Assembly: GCA_900547565.1 (NCBI GenBank)
Contig: URHI01000056.1
Coordinates: 1 to 12,239 of the forward strand
Direction of reading: 5' to 3'
Source of the DNA: an uncultured Eubacteriales bacterium
Lineage (GTDB): Bacteria > Bacillota > Clostridia > Oscillospirales > CAG-272
DNA: 12,239 nt
Part shown: in pieces, positions 1-7,005 of the stretch
Layout of the letters: every line of letters begins with the position of its first letter
How positions within the stretch are numbered: the first letter of the stretch is position 1
Made by a program: the position numbers and the translations under genes
Notes under the pieces: generated by a model
What the model saw: only the letters and a program-made list of their open reading frames with translations
Told to the model about the DNA's origin: nothing
Database searches by the model: none

Positions 1-416
1 GCGGCGCCTGACGGTAGTCCGAGTGCTGTGCCGATGATGAGCGGCGGAATATACAAAACGATATACTCAGTGAATATTAATTGCCCCTTCTGCCATGCTG
101 TGGCACCGGTGCTGGTCAGCACAGCAAGCGTCCGGACGTTTTCAGTACCGTGTGTATCACAATGAATACGTATTGTCAGCAGTGTCATTACCGCTATAAC
201 CGAAACGGCAACATATGTGTACAGGCGCATACGATTCAAAAATGAGGTAAACGGCAGCCCGTTGTGAGCTGAGCCGGAGCTCACTGATATCAGCAGTCCG
301 AATTCTGCTAAAAACGCCAGCATTGCAATCGAAACCAGAACTGCAATTGCAAGCAGGATGTTGCGTCTGCGGTCACGGGTCAGCCTTCGCAGGGCTATAC
401 GTAAGACGGGTGCCAT
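1..416 (-). CDS. FtsX-like ABC transporter permease, N-terminal part (runs off window)
   Basis: This is the membrane permease partner of the ABC ATPase encoded just upstream. The reading frame starts at ATG 416-414 and stays open to the window edge (138 codons seen), so the C-terminal part is missing. A basic N-terminus (RRLTRDRRR, residues 10-18) precedes a first hydrophobic segment at about 19-45, a second at 66-82, and a third at about 118-134. Residues 97-133 match the FtsX domain pattern, in which a 'LAVLTSTGAT' stretch precedes the next membrane helix. Only about 20 residues separate the first two helices, so there is no large MacB-type extracytoplasmic domain at this point; this is closer to BceB-like or other multi-helix FtsX permeases. 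The start lies one base after the ATPase stop codon, and AGGAGG sits 7 bases before the ATG, so translation is probably coupled. The substrate cannot be read from the sequence. Confidence 0.82.
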   Translation of the reverse strand, partial: MAPVLRIALRRLTRDRRRNILLAIAVLVSIAMLAFLAEFGLLISVSSGSAHNGLPFTSFLNRMRLYTYVAVSVIAVMTLLTIRIHCDTHGTENVRTLAVLTSTGATAWQKGQLIFTEYIVLYIPPLIIGTALGLPSGA

Positions 417-417
417 G

Positions 418-1089
418 TCACTGCCTCCTGTCTTTGATTATTGTGCCATTCTCAATTGTAATGACACGCCCGGCTTGATTTGCAATTTCCATGCTGTGCG
501 TGACTACGATCACTGTCAGACCTTGCTTACGATTCAGCGATTGCAGAAGTCTGATCACTCCGGTACTGTTTTCACTGTCAAGATTGCCGGTCGGCTCGTC
601 TGCCAGAATCAGCGACGGACGGTTAAACAGTGCCCGCGCAATAGCGACACGTTGTTGCTGTCCACCGGACAGCGTGTCGGGAAAAGACTTATCGCGCCCC
701 TCAAGACCTACGTCACGGAGAATTTGCGCAAGCTGTTCTGTGTCAGGCTTGTGACCGTCAAGTTCGGACGGCAGTGATATGTTCTCGCTGACGTTAAGCT
801 CGGGAATGAGGTTGTAAAACTGATATATTACGCCGATACTGCGCCTCCGGAGTATGGCTGCTCGACTGTCAGAGAGACCGACGAGCTCTGTCCCTTCAAA
901 CAGTATACTGCCGCTGTCCGGCTTATCAAGTCCGGCTATCATATTCAGCAGCGTGGATTTACCTGCGCCGGATCTGCCGATGATTGCGACAAATTCGCCT
1001 TTACGTATGTATAGTGACACGTTGTTAAGCGCTGTCACATTGCCAGTAGGTGTTGGATATTTTTTATTCAGACCGCTAATCTGCAGCAT
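418..1089 (-). CDS. ABC transporter ATP-binding protein, LolD/MacB/BceA type
   Basis: This is a cytoplasmic ATPase that would power the adjacent FtsX-like permease. In 223 residues it holds the full nucleotide-binding set: Walker A GRSGAGKST (38-46), Q-loop Gln90 in a 'YQFYNLIPELNV' context, signature LSGGQQQR (140-147), Walker B with 'LILADEPTGNLD' (160-171) and the switch His198. The 'DEPTGNLD' and 'FYNLIPELNV' wording is typical of the LolD/MacB/BceA group, whose exports range from lipoproteins to peptide antibiotics. I place the start at ATG 1089 (MLQISGLNKK): GGAG lies 6 bases upstream, whereas the longer frame from 1107 has no Shine-Dalgarno and would begin about two bases after the predicted transcription start. 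The ATPase and permease form an operon from their own strong promoter. No histidine kinase or response regulator is visible in this window, so a resistance role is only a possibility. Confidence 0.93.
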   Translation of the reverse strand: MLQISGLNKKYPTPTGNVTALNNVSLYIRKGEFVAIIGRSGAGKSTLLNMIAGLDKPDSGSILFEGTELVGLSDSRAAILRRRSIGVIYQFYNLIPELNVSENISLPSELDGHKPDTEQLAQILRDVGLEGRDKSFPDTLSGGQQQRVAIARALFNRPSLILADEPTGNLDSENSTGVIRLLQSLNRKQGLTVIVVTHSMEIANQAGRVITIENGTIIKDRRQ

Positions 1090-1115
1090 AGGCTTCTCCA
1101 TTTTCATTTTTATTT

Positions 1116-1144
1116 ATTATAGCATTGAACTGCTCTGTTTTCAA
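1116..1144 (-). promoter_or_regulatory. Sigma-A promoter of the ABC transporter operon
   Basis: Reading on the minus strand, TTGAAA (1144-1139), a 17-base spacer and TATAAT (1121-1116) form a near-consensus promoter. TG one base before the hexamer (TGCTATAAT) makes an extended -10. Transcription should start near 1109, giving a leader of about 20 bases to the ATG at 1089. This position argues against the ATG at 1107. Confidence 0.82.
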
Positions 1145-1151
1145 GTGGCAT

Positions 1152-1194
1152 ACAAAAACGCAGTACACGGATACCTGCTCTGTGTACTGCGTTT
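1152..1194 (-). terminator. Intrinsic terminator after ldh
   Basis: A perfect 13-base-pair stem pairs 1156-1168 with 1182-1194 (core ACGCAGTACAC / GTGTACTGCGT) around a loop of about 13 bases. On the minus strand the stem runs into five Ts (complement of 1154-1158). It lies 16 bases after the ldh stop codon and just before the -35 of the ABC transporter promoter, so it separates the two units. Confidence 0.85.
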
Positions 1195-1209
1195 GCGGCG
1201 AGGCGCGGC

Positions 1210-2181
1210 TCAGAGAGCTGAAGGCTCAGGCTCCAGCGACGAAATAATTTCACGCATTTTGTCCGCTGAGGCTTGCAGTGCTCCGTATTCTGCTTCGCTC
1301 AGGGGCAATTCCAGAACACGCTTTATGCCGTCGCGTCCTACTATACAGGGAAGCCCGAGGCAAACATCGTTCAGCCCGTACTGTCCGGTAAGCAATGAAG
1401 AAACCGGGAGAATGGAATTTTCGTCGTGTACTATTGCGTTGACGATTCGCCGTACTGCCTCGGCAATGGCGTAGTAGGTGGCGCCCTTAGCCTCGATTAT
1501 TTCATAAGCCGAGTTTTTAACCTGGTTGTACATTTGTTCCATGCGTTCCATACCGCAGTTGAGGCAGTTGTCGCGACAGAAATCAGTCAGCGGGATACCC
1601 GAAACTGTGGCGCAGCTCCATACGGCCAGTTCGCTGTCACCGTGCTCGCCGATAATGAATGAATGAATATTTCTGCTGTCTACACCGAGATATTCACCGG
1701 CCATGTATTTAAGCCGTGCCGTGTCGAGCACGGTACCCGAGCCAATGACACGTTGTGTGGGATAGCCGGACATTTTCAGTGTGGTGTAAGTGAGTATATC
1801 CACGGGGTTTGTGACGACAAGCAATATGGCGTCGGTGGTGTATTTAATGATGTTGCTGACAATGGAGCCGAATATTCTGACATTTGAACGGACAAGGTCA
1901 GTGCGCGTCTGCCCGGGGCGCTGATTGGCCCCGGCGGTGATTATTATAATTGAAGCGTCGGAAAGATCTGAATAATCGCCGGAATAAATGTTCATCGGTG
2001 TGACAAACGGCATTCCGTGGTTGAGATCGGAGGCTTCGCCTCCGGCCTTTTTCCGGTCGATGTCGATGAGTACGATCTCGGAAAATGTGCGGTCAAGCAT
2101 AAGTGAGTATGCGGTTGTGGCTCCGACGTTGCCGCAACCGATAATGGCGCATTTGCGCATATCAACGGGCGTTGAGTTCAT
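1210..2181 (-). CDS. ldh: L-lactate dehydrogenase (NAD-dependent)
   Basis: This cytoplasmic enzyme reduces pyruvate to L-lactate with NADH and regenerates NAD+ in fermentation. At 323 residues it has the usual length. The Rossmann motif GCGNVG is at 15-20 and the NAD ribose-binding Asp40 ends strand two (IVLID). The mobile loop 'GANQRPGQTR' holds Gln87, which marks lactate rather than malate dehydrogenase, and the catalytic Arg93. 'TNPVD' follows at 124-128. The catalytic pair is Asp153 with substrate-binding Arg156 (LDTAR), and His180 in IGEHGDSE. By alignment from memory, His173 matches the His of the fructose-1,6-bisphosphate site of bacterial enzymes, while the matching Arg is Lys158. The start at 2181 is supported by GGAG seven bases upstream. 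A terminator hairpin lies between the preceding gene and this start; a clear independent promoter is not evident. Confidence 0.96.
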   Translation of the reverse strand: MNSTPVDMRKCAIIGCGNVGATTAYSLMLDRTFSEIVLIDIDRKKAGGEASDLNHGMPFVTPMNIYSGDYSDLSDASIIIITAGANQRPGQTRTDLVRSNVRIFGSIVSNIIKYTTDAILLVVTNPVDILTYTTLKMSGYPTQRVIGSGTVLDTARLKYMAGEYLGVDSRNIHSFIIGEHGDSELAVWSCATVSGIPLTDFCRDNCLNCGMERMEQMYNQVKNSAYEIIEAKGATYYAIAEAVRRIVNAIVHDENSILPVSSLLTGQYGLNDVCLGLPCIVGRDGIKRVLELPLSEAEYGALQASADKMREIISSLEPEPSAL

Positions 2182-2198
2182 ATTAATACTCCGGAAAT

Positions 2199-2226
2199 AA
2201 AAATAAGCGGGAAAAATCCCGCTTAT
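2199..2226 (-). terminator. Intrinsic terminator after the YhhN-family gene, in the ldh leader region
   Basis: A perfect 10-base-pair stem pairs 2203-2212 with 2217-2226 (ATAAGCGGGA / TCCCGCTTAT) around a four-base loop. On the minus strand the stem is followed by TTTTTATTT. It stands 23 bases after the stop codon of the YhhN-family gene and ends about 17 bases before the ldh start codon, so it may also act as an attenuator for ldh if transcription enters from upstream. Confidence 0.85.
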
Positions 2227-2249
2227 ATTTTACCCTGTGATGCCTGAAT

Positions 2250-2876
2250 TTACACGCCTAAAATCAACAATATCTGGCCGACAGGGTAGAACCACCATAT
2301 AAGTTCCCGGAGAACTTTGGATTTTATGTCGCAGACTTTCTCCATAACGATAAAGTAATCGGATAAAAGAAAGCTGAACACACCGACGGCAGATATGATC
2401 GCCATACCGCGAGCGGAGTATGCATAGGAATATACCGTTGCGCAGTTGGTGGAAATCACAAACAGATAGATCATACTGAGAAAAAACATGCTTTTTATTT
2501 CAACATTGCGTACCAGCACCATGATCATGGTCATCACGATCATGAGAACGTAGCATGCGAAAGCAGCCACGATGCCTATGTTGAGATATTTGTAGCCGGA
2601 TATGTAAATATTATATCCGAAAGCTGTTATATACAATATGTGTGCTATGGTGAACACGATTGATCCCGGAATAAATCCGCGAAACGGCAGAGATCTGGTT
2701 ATCGGCTTGTAGTCCATCAGTGTTATATCACCGAGTGACGACAGCACCATGGCAATTGCAGCAATTATACGTGGCAACGAAGGAGAACATACCGCCATTG
2801 CACAGGCGAACAAGCTCATAAGCGTTGTGAGCACCAGTCTTCCGGGAAGACCGAACCAGCGGAATAATTTGTTCAT
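2250..2876 (-). CDS. YhhN/TMEM86 family membrane protein (lysoplasmalogenase-like)
   Basis: This is a polytopic inner-membrane protein of 208 residues with about seven to eight hydrophobic segments and very few charges. Family marks I recognise are 'SSLGDITLMD' near residues 46-55, 'FTIAHILYITAF' near 75-86, 'GVFSFLLSDYFIVMEK' near 165-180 and a C-terminal 'WWFYPVGQILLILG'. These match the YhhN (PF07947) pattern of two conserved membrane Asp residues (in SxGD and SDxxI), an AH motif and a terminal Y..GQ/AQ. Mammalian TMEM86 members hydrolyse the vinyl-ether bond of lysoplasmalogen, and plasmalogens occur in many anaerobic Clostridia, so that role is plausible but inferred. AGGA lies 10 bases before the ATG, which is a rather long spacing. 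No consensus promoter is clear in the 82 bases that separate it from glpK, so it could be read through from glpK. Confidence 0.8.
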   Translation of the reverse strand: MNKLFRWFGLPGRLVLTTLMSLFACAMAVCSPSLPRIIAAIAMVLSSLGDITLMDYKPITRSLPFRGFIPGSIVFTIAHILYITAFGYNIYISGYKYLNIGIVAAFACYVLMIVMTMIMVLVRNVEIKSMFFLSMIYLFVISTNCATVYSYAYSARGMAIISAVGVFSFLLSDYFIVMEKVCDIKSKVLRELIWWFYPVGQILLILGV

Positions 2877-2958
2877 ACGCTGATTATCCTTTCAATGGTG
2901 TTATATATCAAAGCAGGAAACAGTGAGTGATTTTTTCTGCAATTTATCAATATGTGAT

Positions 2959-4455
2959 TTATATATCCTGCGTCCAGCCTCGTGTGCGGCTTACGGCTTT
3001 ATGCCAGCCGGCCATTCGTTGCACGCGCTCGCTGCTGTTCATGTGGGGATCAAACCTCCGTTCAACACGCCACTTTTGCGCAATCTGATCGGCAGATCCG
3101 AATACCCCCACTGCAAGCCCGGCAAGATTGGCCGCACCGAGTGCGGTAGTTTCTATACAGTCCGGGCGGATAATAGGCAGTCCCGATATGTCGGCCTGAA
3201 AGTCCAGCAAAAGGTTGTTTGCGCATGCTCCGCCGTCGACTCTGAGCGAGGTCAAACTGACGCCGGCTTCCTTTTGCATAAGCTCCAGTACATCCACCGT
3301 CTGATACGCCATGGATTCCAGTACCGCACGGACTACGTGTGCGCGTCCCGTTGCGCGGGTCAGCCCGAACAGTGCACCGCGTGCATAAGCGTCCCAATAC
3401 GGCGCTCCCAAACCGACGAATGCGGGGACAAAATACACGCCGTCAGAATCCGGAATTGATGCGGCGATCTGCTCGCTTTCGGCCGCTCCGGCAATGAGCC
3501 CCAAGCCGTCACGCAGCCACTGAACCGCCGCGCCACATATGAAAACCGAGCCTTCCAGTGCGTAGCAGGTTTTTCCGCCCATGCTCCACGCAATGGAGGT
3601 CAGCAGTCCGTTCTGTGAGAACACCGGTTTGGTGCCTGTGTTCATCAGCATGAAGCCGCCTGTGCCGTATGTATTCTTTACCTCGCCTGCCTCAAAGCAG
3701 CATTGTCCGAACAGTGCCGCCTGCTGGTCGCCCGCGACTCCTGCAATAGCTACACTGCCTCCGAGTAGTTCCGGAGCGGTATACCCGAACAGGCCGGAGG
3801 AGGGAAGCACCTGCGGCATCATGGGCTTTGGAATTCCGAAAAGCTCCAGCAGCTCACTGTCCCAGCACATGTTGCGGATATTGAAAAGCATTGTACGGGA
3901 AGCATTTGATGGGTCTGTGGCGTGTACGCGGCCTCCGGTAAGATTGTAAATCAGCCATGTGTCGACCGTGCCGAACATAAGCTCACCGCGCTCGGCGCGT
4001 TGCCTGACGCCGGGGATATTGTCCAATATCCATTTTATTTTGGTTGCCGAAAAGTATGAATCAATAATGAGTCCGGTTTTGCTTCGGATCTTGTCGGTCA
4101 GCCCCTGTGCTTTGAGCTCATCGCAGTAGTCAGCCGTGCGGCGACACTGCCACACAATAGCGTTATACACCGGCTCGCCTGTGCGTCGATCCCATATCAT
4201 AGTGGTTTCGCGCTGATTTGTTATGCCTATAGCTGCAATATCCGAGGCAGACAGACCGGCCTTGCTTATTGCCTGACGCATAACTGTCAGCTGTGAGTTC
4301 CATATCTCACGCGGGTCGTGCTCGACCCAGCCCGGGGCGGGGAAGTAGTTGGGAAATTCTTGTTGTGCAACTGCGACTATCTTCTCGTCATCATCGAATA
4401 TTATACATCTTGAGCTGGTTGTTCCCTGGTCCAAAGCCATAAGATATCCGGACAT
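2959..4455 (-). CDS. glpK: Glycerol kinase
   Basis: This cytoplasmic FGGY-family kinase phosphorylates glycerol with ATP to sn-glycerol-3-phosphate. The 498 residues are the full family length. The N-terminal phosphate-binding loop 'DQGTTSSR' is at 9-16, the glycerol-binding 'QRET' at 81-84, Tyr134 sits in the usual 'DSYFSATK' context, and catalytic Asp243 lies in 'AGDQQAALFG' (241-250). 'YGTGGFML' (263-270) and 'GLGAPYWDAYARG' (348-360) belong to the second domain and FGGY signature. In PTS-regulated Firmicute enzymes a His shortly before AGDQQ is phosphorylated by HPr; the segment here (about 219-238) contains no His. The start at 4455 has GAGG seven bases upstream. No glpF, glpD or glpP gene adjoins it in this window, and no convincing terminator follows the stop codon. 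Confidence 0.97.
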   Translation of the reverse strand: MSGYLMALDQGTTSSRCIIFDDDEKIVAVAQQEFPNYFPAPGWVEHDPREIWNSQLTVMRQAISKAGLSASDIAAIGITNQRETTMIWDRRTGEPVYNAIVWQCRRTADYCDELKAQGLTDKIRSKTGLIIDSYFSATKIKWILDNIPGVRQRAERGELMFGTVDTWLIYNLTGGRVHATDPSNASRTMLFNIRNMCWDSELLELFGIPKPMMPQVLPSSGLFGYTAPELLGGSVAIAGVAGDQQAALFGQCCFEAGEVKNTYGTGGFMLMNTGTKPVFSQNGLLTSIAWSMGGKTCYALEGSVFICGAAVQWLRDGLGLIAGAAESEQIAASIPDSDGVYFVPAFVGLGAPYWDAYARGALFGLTRATGRAHVVRAVLESMAYQTVDVLELMQKEAGVSLTSLRVDGGACANNLLLDFQADISGLPIIRPDCIETTALGAANLAGLAVGVFGSADQIAQKWRVERRFDPHMNSSERVQRMAGWHKAVSRTRGWTQDI

Positions 4456-4494
4456 ATCGGTGCCTCACTGAAATAAATAATTAATTATATAGTT

Positions 4495-4523
4495 ATTATA
4501 ACATATTCACATTACGTAATCAA
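4495..4523 (-). promoter_or_regulatory. Sigma-A promoter of glpK
   Basis: On the minus strand TTGATT (4523-4518), a 17-base spacer and a perfect TATAAT (4500-4495) form the promoter; TG one base before it gives an extended -10 (TGTTATAAT). The predicted start near 4488 leaves a 33-base, AT-rich leader. The -35 overlaps the stop codon of the upstream hypothetical gene (4520-4522). I see no inverted repeat or cre-like operator that I would defend here. Confidence 0.75.
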
Positions 4524-4984
4524 TAGCATTTTCGTATGTTTTTTATCACTATTTCCAGCGATGCAACGATCCCGGCTGTAATGCTGTGCGGCAAAACTCC
4601 GGCATAGTCGGAGTATTCAGACAGTTTGTTCAGATACCGCGGAAGTATCTGCTCTCTTAAATTATTTGCTTCGTTCAATACCGCAAGACAGTCGGCGCAC
4701 AGCTCATCAAGTGCCTGTAATTCAGGAGAGACAGGAGCTTTCATTGCACGGAGCTGTGACAGTTGCTCGTATACTGATGCAATTTCTGATGTCTCACCGC
4801 GGCGAGAATACGCATACAGCTCTATAATACCGCGGTTTCTCGAAGCAATACGTTCATCTGCCGCAAGCAGGTATTCATTATCTGACAGCCGTCTTGCCGT
4901 ATCGGATATGGCGTTCAACGAAGTGTCAAGTGCTTTGACTGCGGCCTTGAAGCGACGGCGACAGTCTTCAATTGAAGTATTCAT
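4520..4984 (-). CDS. Hypothetical helical protein, function unknown
   Basis: I do not recognise this 154-residue protein. It is soluble in appearance, with no signal peptide or membrane segment, and is charged and predicted mostly helical: an N-terminal amphipathic stretch (residues 1-55, rich in R, K, D and A), a linker around 65-90, and a second long helix about 90-120 that looks coiled-coil-like ('LDELCADCLAVLNEANNLREQI'-type heptads, with Cys95 and Cys98). It ends in 'IVIKNIRKCY'. The codon use is like that of its neighbours and the antisense frame is shorter, so it is probably a real gene. The start ATG 4984 has only a weak GGAAA six bases upstream. It sits alone between the khpA terminator and glpK. 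No consensus promoter was found in 4985-5040. An adaptor or regulatory role would be guesswork. Confidence 0.68.
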   Translation of the reverse strand: MNTSIEDCRRRFKAAVKALDTSLNAISDTARRLSDNEYLLAADERIASRNRGIIELYAYSRRGETSEIASVYEQLSQLRAMKAPVSPELQALDELCADCLAVLNEANNLREQILPRYLNKLSEYSDYAGVLPHSITAGIVASLEIVIKNIRKCY

Positions 4985-5040
4985 ACGGTTTCCGTTTCAT
5001 AAAATGATAATGTTTTGAGTCCGACTGATTCCCAAAGGGC

Positions 5041-5066
5041 AAAAAGGGCAGCTAAATAGCTGCCCT
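5041..5066 (-). terminator. Intrinsic terminator of the ylxM-ffh-rpsP-khpA operon
   Basis: A 9-base-pair GC-rich stem pairs 5045-5053 with 5058-5066 (AGGGCAGCT / AGCTGCCCT) around a four-base loop. On the minus strand it runs directly into TTTTT (complement of 5041-5045, the last base shared with the stem). It begins 15 bases after the khpA stop codon and closes the operon. Confidence 0.9.
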
Positions 5067-5080
5067 CTTGTGGGTACACG

Positions 5081-5320
5081 TCACTTTATTTCGACGTTAA
5101 CCCGTTTGCCGCAGGTGTTTCCGGCGGCCTTCATAACCGTACGGATTGCCTTGGCGATTTTGCCGTGACGGCCAATCACCATGCCCATATCGTCAGCGGC
5201 TACGCTGAGCGTCAGATCAATGGTATTTTCGTCCGACTCGTTCTGAAGCACTGTAACCTCGTCCGGATTATCCACTATTGCCCGGGCGATATCATACAGG
5301 GTTTGCTTGAAATCCAGCAT
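5081..5320 (-). CDS. khpA: KhpA family RNA-binding KH domain protein
   Basis: This is a 79-residue single-KH-domain protein (YlqC/KhpA, UPF0109). The KH core 'GMVIGRHGKIAKAIRTVMKAA' spans about 46-66, with the GRHG loop at 50-53 that contacts single-stranded RNA, followed by the final strand 'KRVNVEIK'. In other Firmicutes KhpA pairs with KhpB/EloR/Jag and affects small RNAs, cell elongation and division; that is family knowledge, not read from this sequence. The start at 5320 has GGGGAGG six bases upstream. The gene follows rpsP after 20 bases, the standard order, and is the last gene before a strong terminator. Confidence 0.93.
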   Translation of the reverse strand: MLDFKQTLYDIARAIVDNPDEVTVLQNESDENTIDLTLSVAADDMGMVIGRHGKIAKAIRTVMKAAGNTCGKRVNVEIK

Positions 5321-5340
5321 TTGAAACCTCCCCGTCAGGG

Positions 5341-5586
5341 TCAGTCAATAATGCCTGACTTCTTCAGCAGAGAACGAACGGTTTCGGTAGGCTGTGCGCC
5401 GTTACCCAGCCACTTCTTTGCCTTCTCGGCGTCGATTTTTACTTCAGCGGGATCGACCATGGGGTTGTAGGTACCGATTTCCTCAATAAATCTGCCGTTA
5501 CGGGGAGAGCGCTCATCTGCAATAATTACGCGATAGAAGGGGTTCTTCTTAGCGCCGATTCTTCTGAGTCTGATTTTGACTGCCAT
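5341..5586 (-). CDS. rpsP: 30S ribosomal protein bS16
   Basis: This small-subunit ribosomal protein binds 16S rRNA and helps assemble the 5' and platform domains. The 81 residues are the usual length. The N-terminus 'MAVKIRLRRIGAKKNPFYRVI', the 'ADERSPRNGRFIEEIGTYNP' block (23-42) and the C-terminal 'KKWLGNGAQPTETVRSLLKK' block are highly characteristic. The start at 5586 has GGAGG nine bases upstream. A 62-base AT-rich linker (5587-5648) separates it from ffh. It holds only a short TGATC/GATCA inverted repeat and a TATACT without a matching -35, so I treat rpsP as cotranscribed with ffh. Confidence 0.98.
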   Translation of the reverse strand: MAVKIRLRRIGAKKNPFYRVIIADERSPRNGRFIEEIGTYNPMVDPAEVKIDAEKAKKWLGNGAQPTETVRSLLKKSGIID

Positions 5587-5648
5587 TTTGATTTTCCTCC
5601 GAAAATGTTGAGTATATTTTAAAATTTATAAAAATCCGTGATCAGCGA

Positions 5649-6986
5649 TCAGAACGGAATTTTCATCTTACCTTTGCTGAGTCTCCCCAGCCTTGAAGGG
5701 TTGGAGAATTGCTTCATCAGCTTTTTGATCTGATCAAACTGCCGCAGCAGCTTGTTTACGTCCTCGACTGACGTGCCGCTGCCGTCGGCTATGCGTTTTT
5801 TTCTCGAGCCGCCGATAATTTCGGGCTTGGTACGCTCGGCAGGTGTCATAGCGCGAATGATAGCTTCCTGATGAGCCATGGCCTTTTCGTCGATCTTGGC
5901 ATCTTTGAGCGCGCCGGGCTTTACGCCGGGCATAAGACCTGCCAGCTGTTCAAGGCTGCCCATATTTTTGAGCTGAGCGAACTGATCAAGATAATCGTCC
6001 AGTGTGAATGTCTGCTGGCGTATTTTCTGCTCAAGCTCGGCCGCTTTTTTCTCGTCATAAGCCGACTCTGCTTTTTCGATCAGCGACAGCACGTCACCCA
6101 TCCCGAGTATTCTTGATGCCATACGTTCGGGGTAGAAGGGTTCAATAGCATCCAGCTTTTCTCCGGTCCCTATGAACTTGATGGGTTTGCCGGTGACGTA
6201 TCGCACTGAAAGCGCGGCGCCACCGCGGGTATCGCCGTCCAGCTTTGTCAGAATGACGCCGGTGATATCGAGTTGTTCGTTGAATGTCTGAGCTACATTG
6301 ACTGCGTCCTGTCCTATCATTGCATCGACAGTCAGCAGTATCTCGGTTGGATTTGTATTTTGTTTGATGTTTTTCAATTCGTCCATGAGTTGTTCGTCGA
6401 TATGCAGGCGGCCTGCCGTGTCGATAAACACCATGTCGTAGCCCTTTTGCTTGGCGTATGCCAGTCCTTCAGCTGCAATTTTGACAGGAGACTCCTTATC
6501 TCCCAGTGTAAAAACGGGGATGTCCAGCTTTTCGCCTACTATCTCAAGTTGCTTGATGGCTGCAGGGCGGTAAACGTCACATGCAACCAAAAGCGGCCGT
6601 TTGCCCTGCTTTTTGTACATACCCGCCAGCTTACCGGCGTGTGTGGTTTTACCAGCTCCCTGCAGACCCACCATCATGACCACAGTAGGCGGCATGGGGG
6701 CGATGGTCAGCTTGCTTTGGGTCTTACCCATTATATTGGTAAGTTCCTCGTTGACGATTTTAACTACCTGCTGACCCGGCAGAAGGGATTCAAGCACTTC
6801 TGCGCCCACGGCACGTTCCGAAACCGTGTTTATGAATTCACGAACCACCTTGAAGTTGACGTCTGCCTCAAGCAGTGCCAGCTTTATCTCACGCATACCG
6901 GCTTTGATGTCGGCTTCGGTGAGCTTACCCTTGCTACGGAATTTCTTGAAGGCAGCATTCAGCTTATCGCCTAAACTTTCAAACAT
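5649..6986 (-). CDS. ffh: Signal recognition particle protein Ffh (SRP54 GTPase)
   Basis: Ffh binds the SRP RNA and signal sequences of nascent membrane proteins and delivers ribosomes to FtsY at the membrane. The 445 residues hold the N domain (1-95, including 'ALLEADVNFKVV'), the G domain with P-loop GLQGAGKTT (107-115), 'DVYRPAAIKQL' (137-147), DTAGR (189-193) and TKLDGDTRGG (247-256), and the M domain from about 295, with the GSG-containing RNA-binding segment 'RIADGSGTSVEDVNKLLRQF' near 399-418. The C-terminus 'GRLSKGKMKIPF' is short, without a long Met-rich extension. The start at 6986 has GGGAGG six bases upstream and lies 19 bases after ylxM. Confidence 0.98.
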   Translation of the reverse strand: MFESLGDKLNAAFKKFRSKGKLTEADIKAGMREIKLALLEADVNFKVVREFINTVSERAVGAEVLESLLPGQQVVKIVNEELTNIMGKTQSKLTIAPMPPTVVMMVGLQGAGKTTHAGKLAGMYKKQGKRPLLVACDVYRPAAIKQLEIVGEKLDIPVFTLGDKESPVKIAAEGLAYAKQKGYDMVFIDTAGRLHIDEQLMDELKNIKQNTNPTEILLTVDAMIGQDAVNVAQTFNEQLDITGVILTKLDGDTRGGAALSVRYVTGKPIKFIGTGEKLDAIEPFYPERMASRILGMGDVLSLIEKAESAYDEKKAAELEQKIRQQTFTLDDYLDQFAQLKNMGSLEQLAGLMPGVKPGALKDAKIDEKAMAHQEAIIRAMTPAERTKPEIIGGSRKKRIADGSGTSVEDVNKLLRQFDQIKKLMKQFSNPSRLGRLSKGKMKIPF

Positions 6987-7005
6987 TGTGTGCCTCCCTG
7001 AATTA

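Noticed and set aside
1089..1107. Longer N-terminus for the ABC ATPase from ATG 1107
   Set aside because: The predicted transcription start is at about 1109 and no Shine-Dalgarno precedes it; ATG 1089 has both a leader and GGAG.
854..1474. Plus-strand open frame spanning the end of ldh, its terminator and the ABC ATPase
   Set aside because: It crosses a terminator hairpin and two confident minus-strand genes, and the translated protein has no recognisable domain.
2182..2260. Rex (redox repressor) operator upstream of ldh
   Set aside because: I looked for a TTGTTAA-N4-TTAACAA-like palindrome and found none.
2913..2940. Hairpin GCAGGAAA / TTTTCTGC after glpK
   Set aside because: On the minus strand the stem has an A-C mismatch, the loop is about 12 bases and no U tract follows, so I do not call a terminator.
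5587..5648. TATACT in the AT-rich ffh-rpsP linker as an internal promoter
   Set aside because: No acceptable -35 lies 16-18 bases upstream; the match is likely chance in an AT-rich stretch.
6273..6974. Long plus-strand open frame (233 codons) opposite ffh
   Set aside because: It lies fully antisense to the well-supported ffh gene, has no Shine-Dalgarno, and its product is Cys/His-rich without any family pattern.
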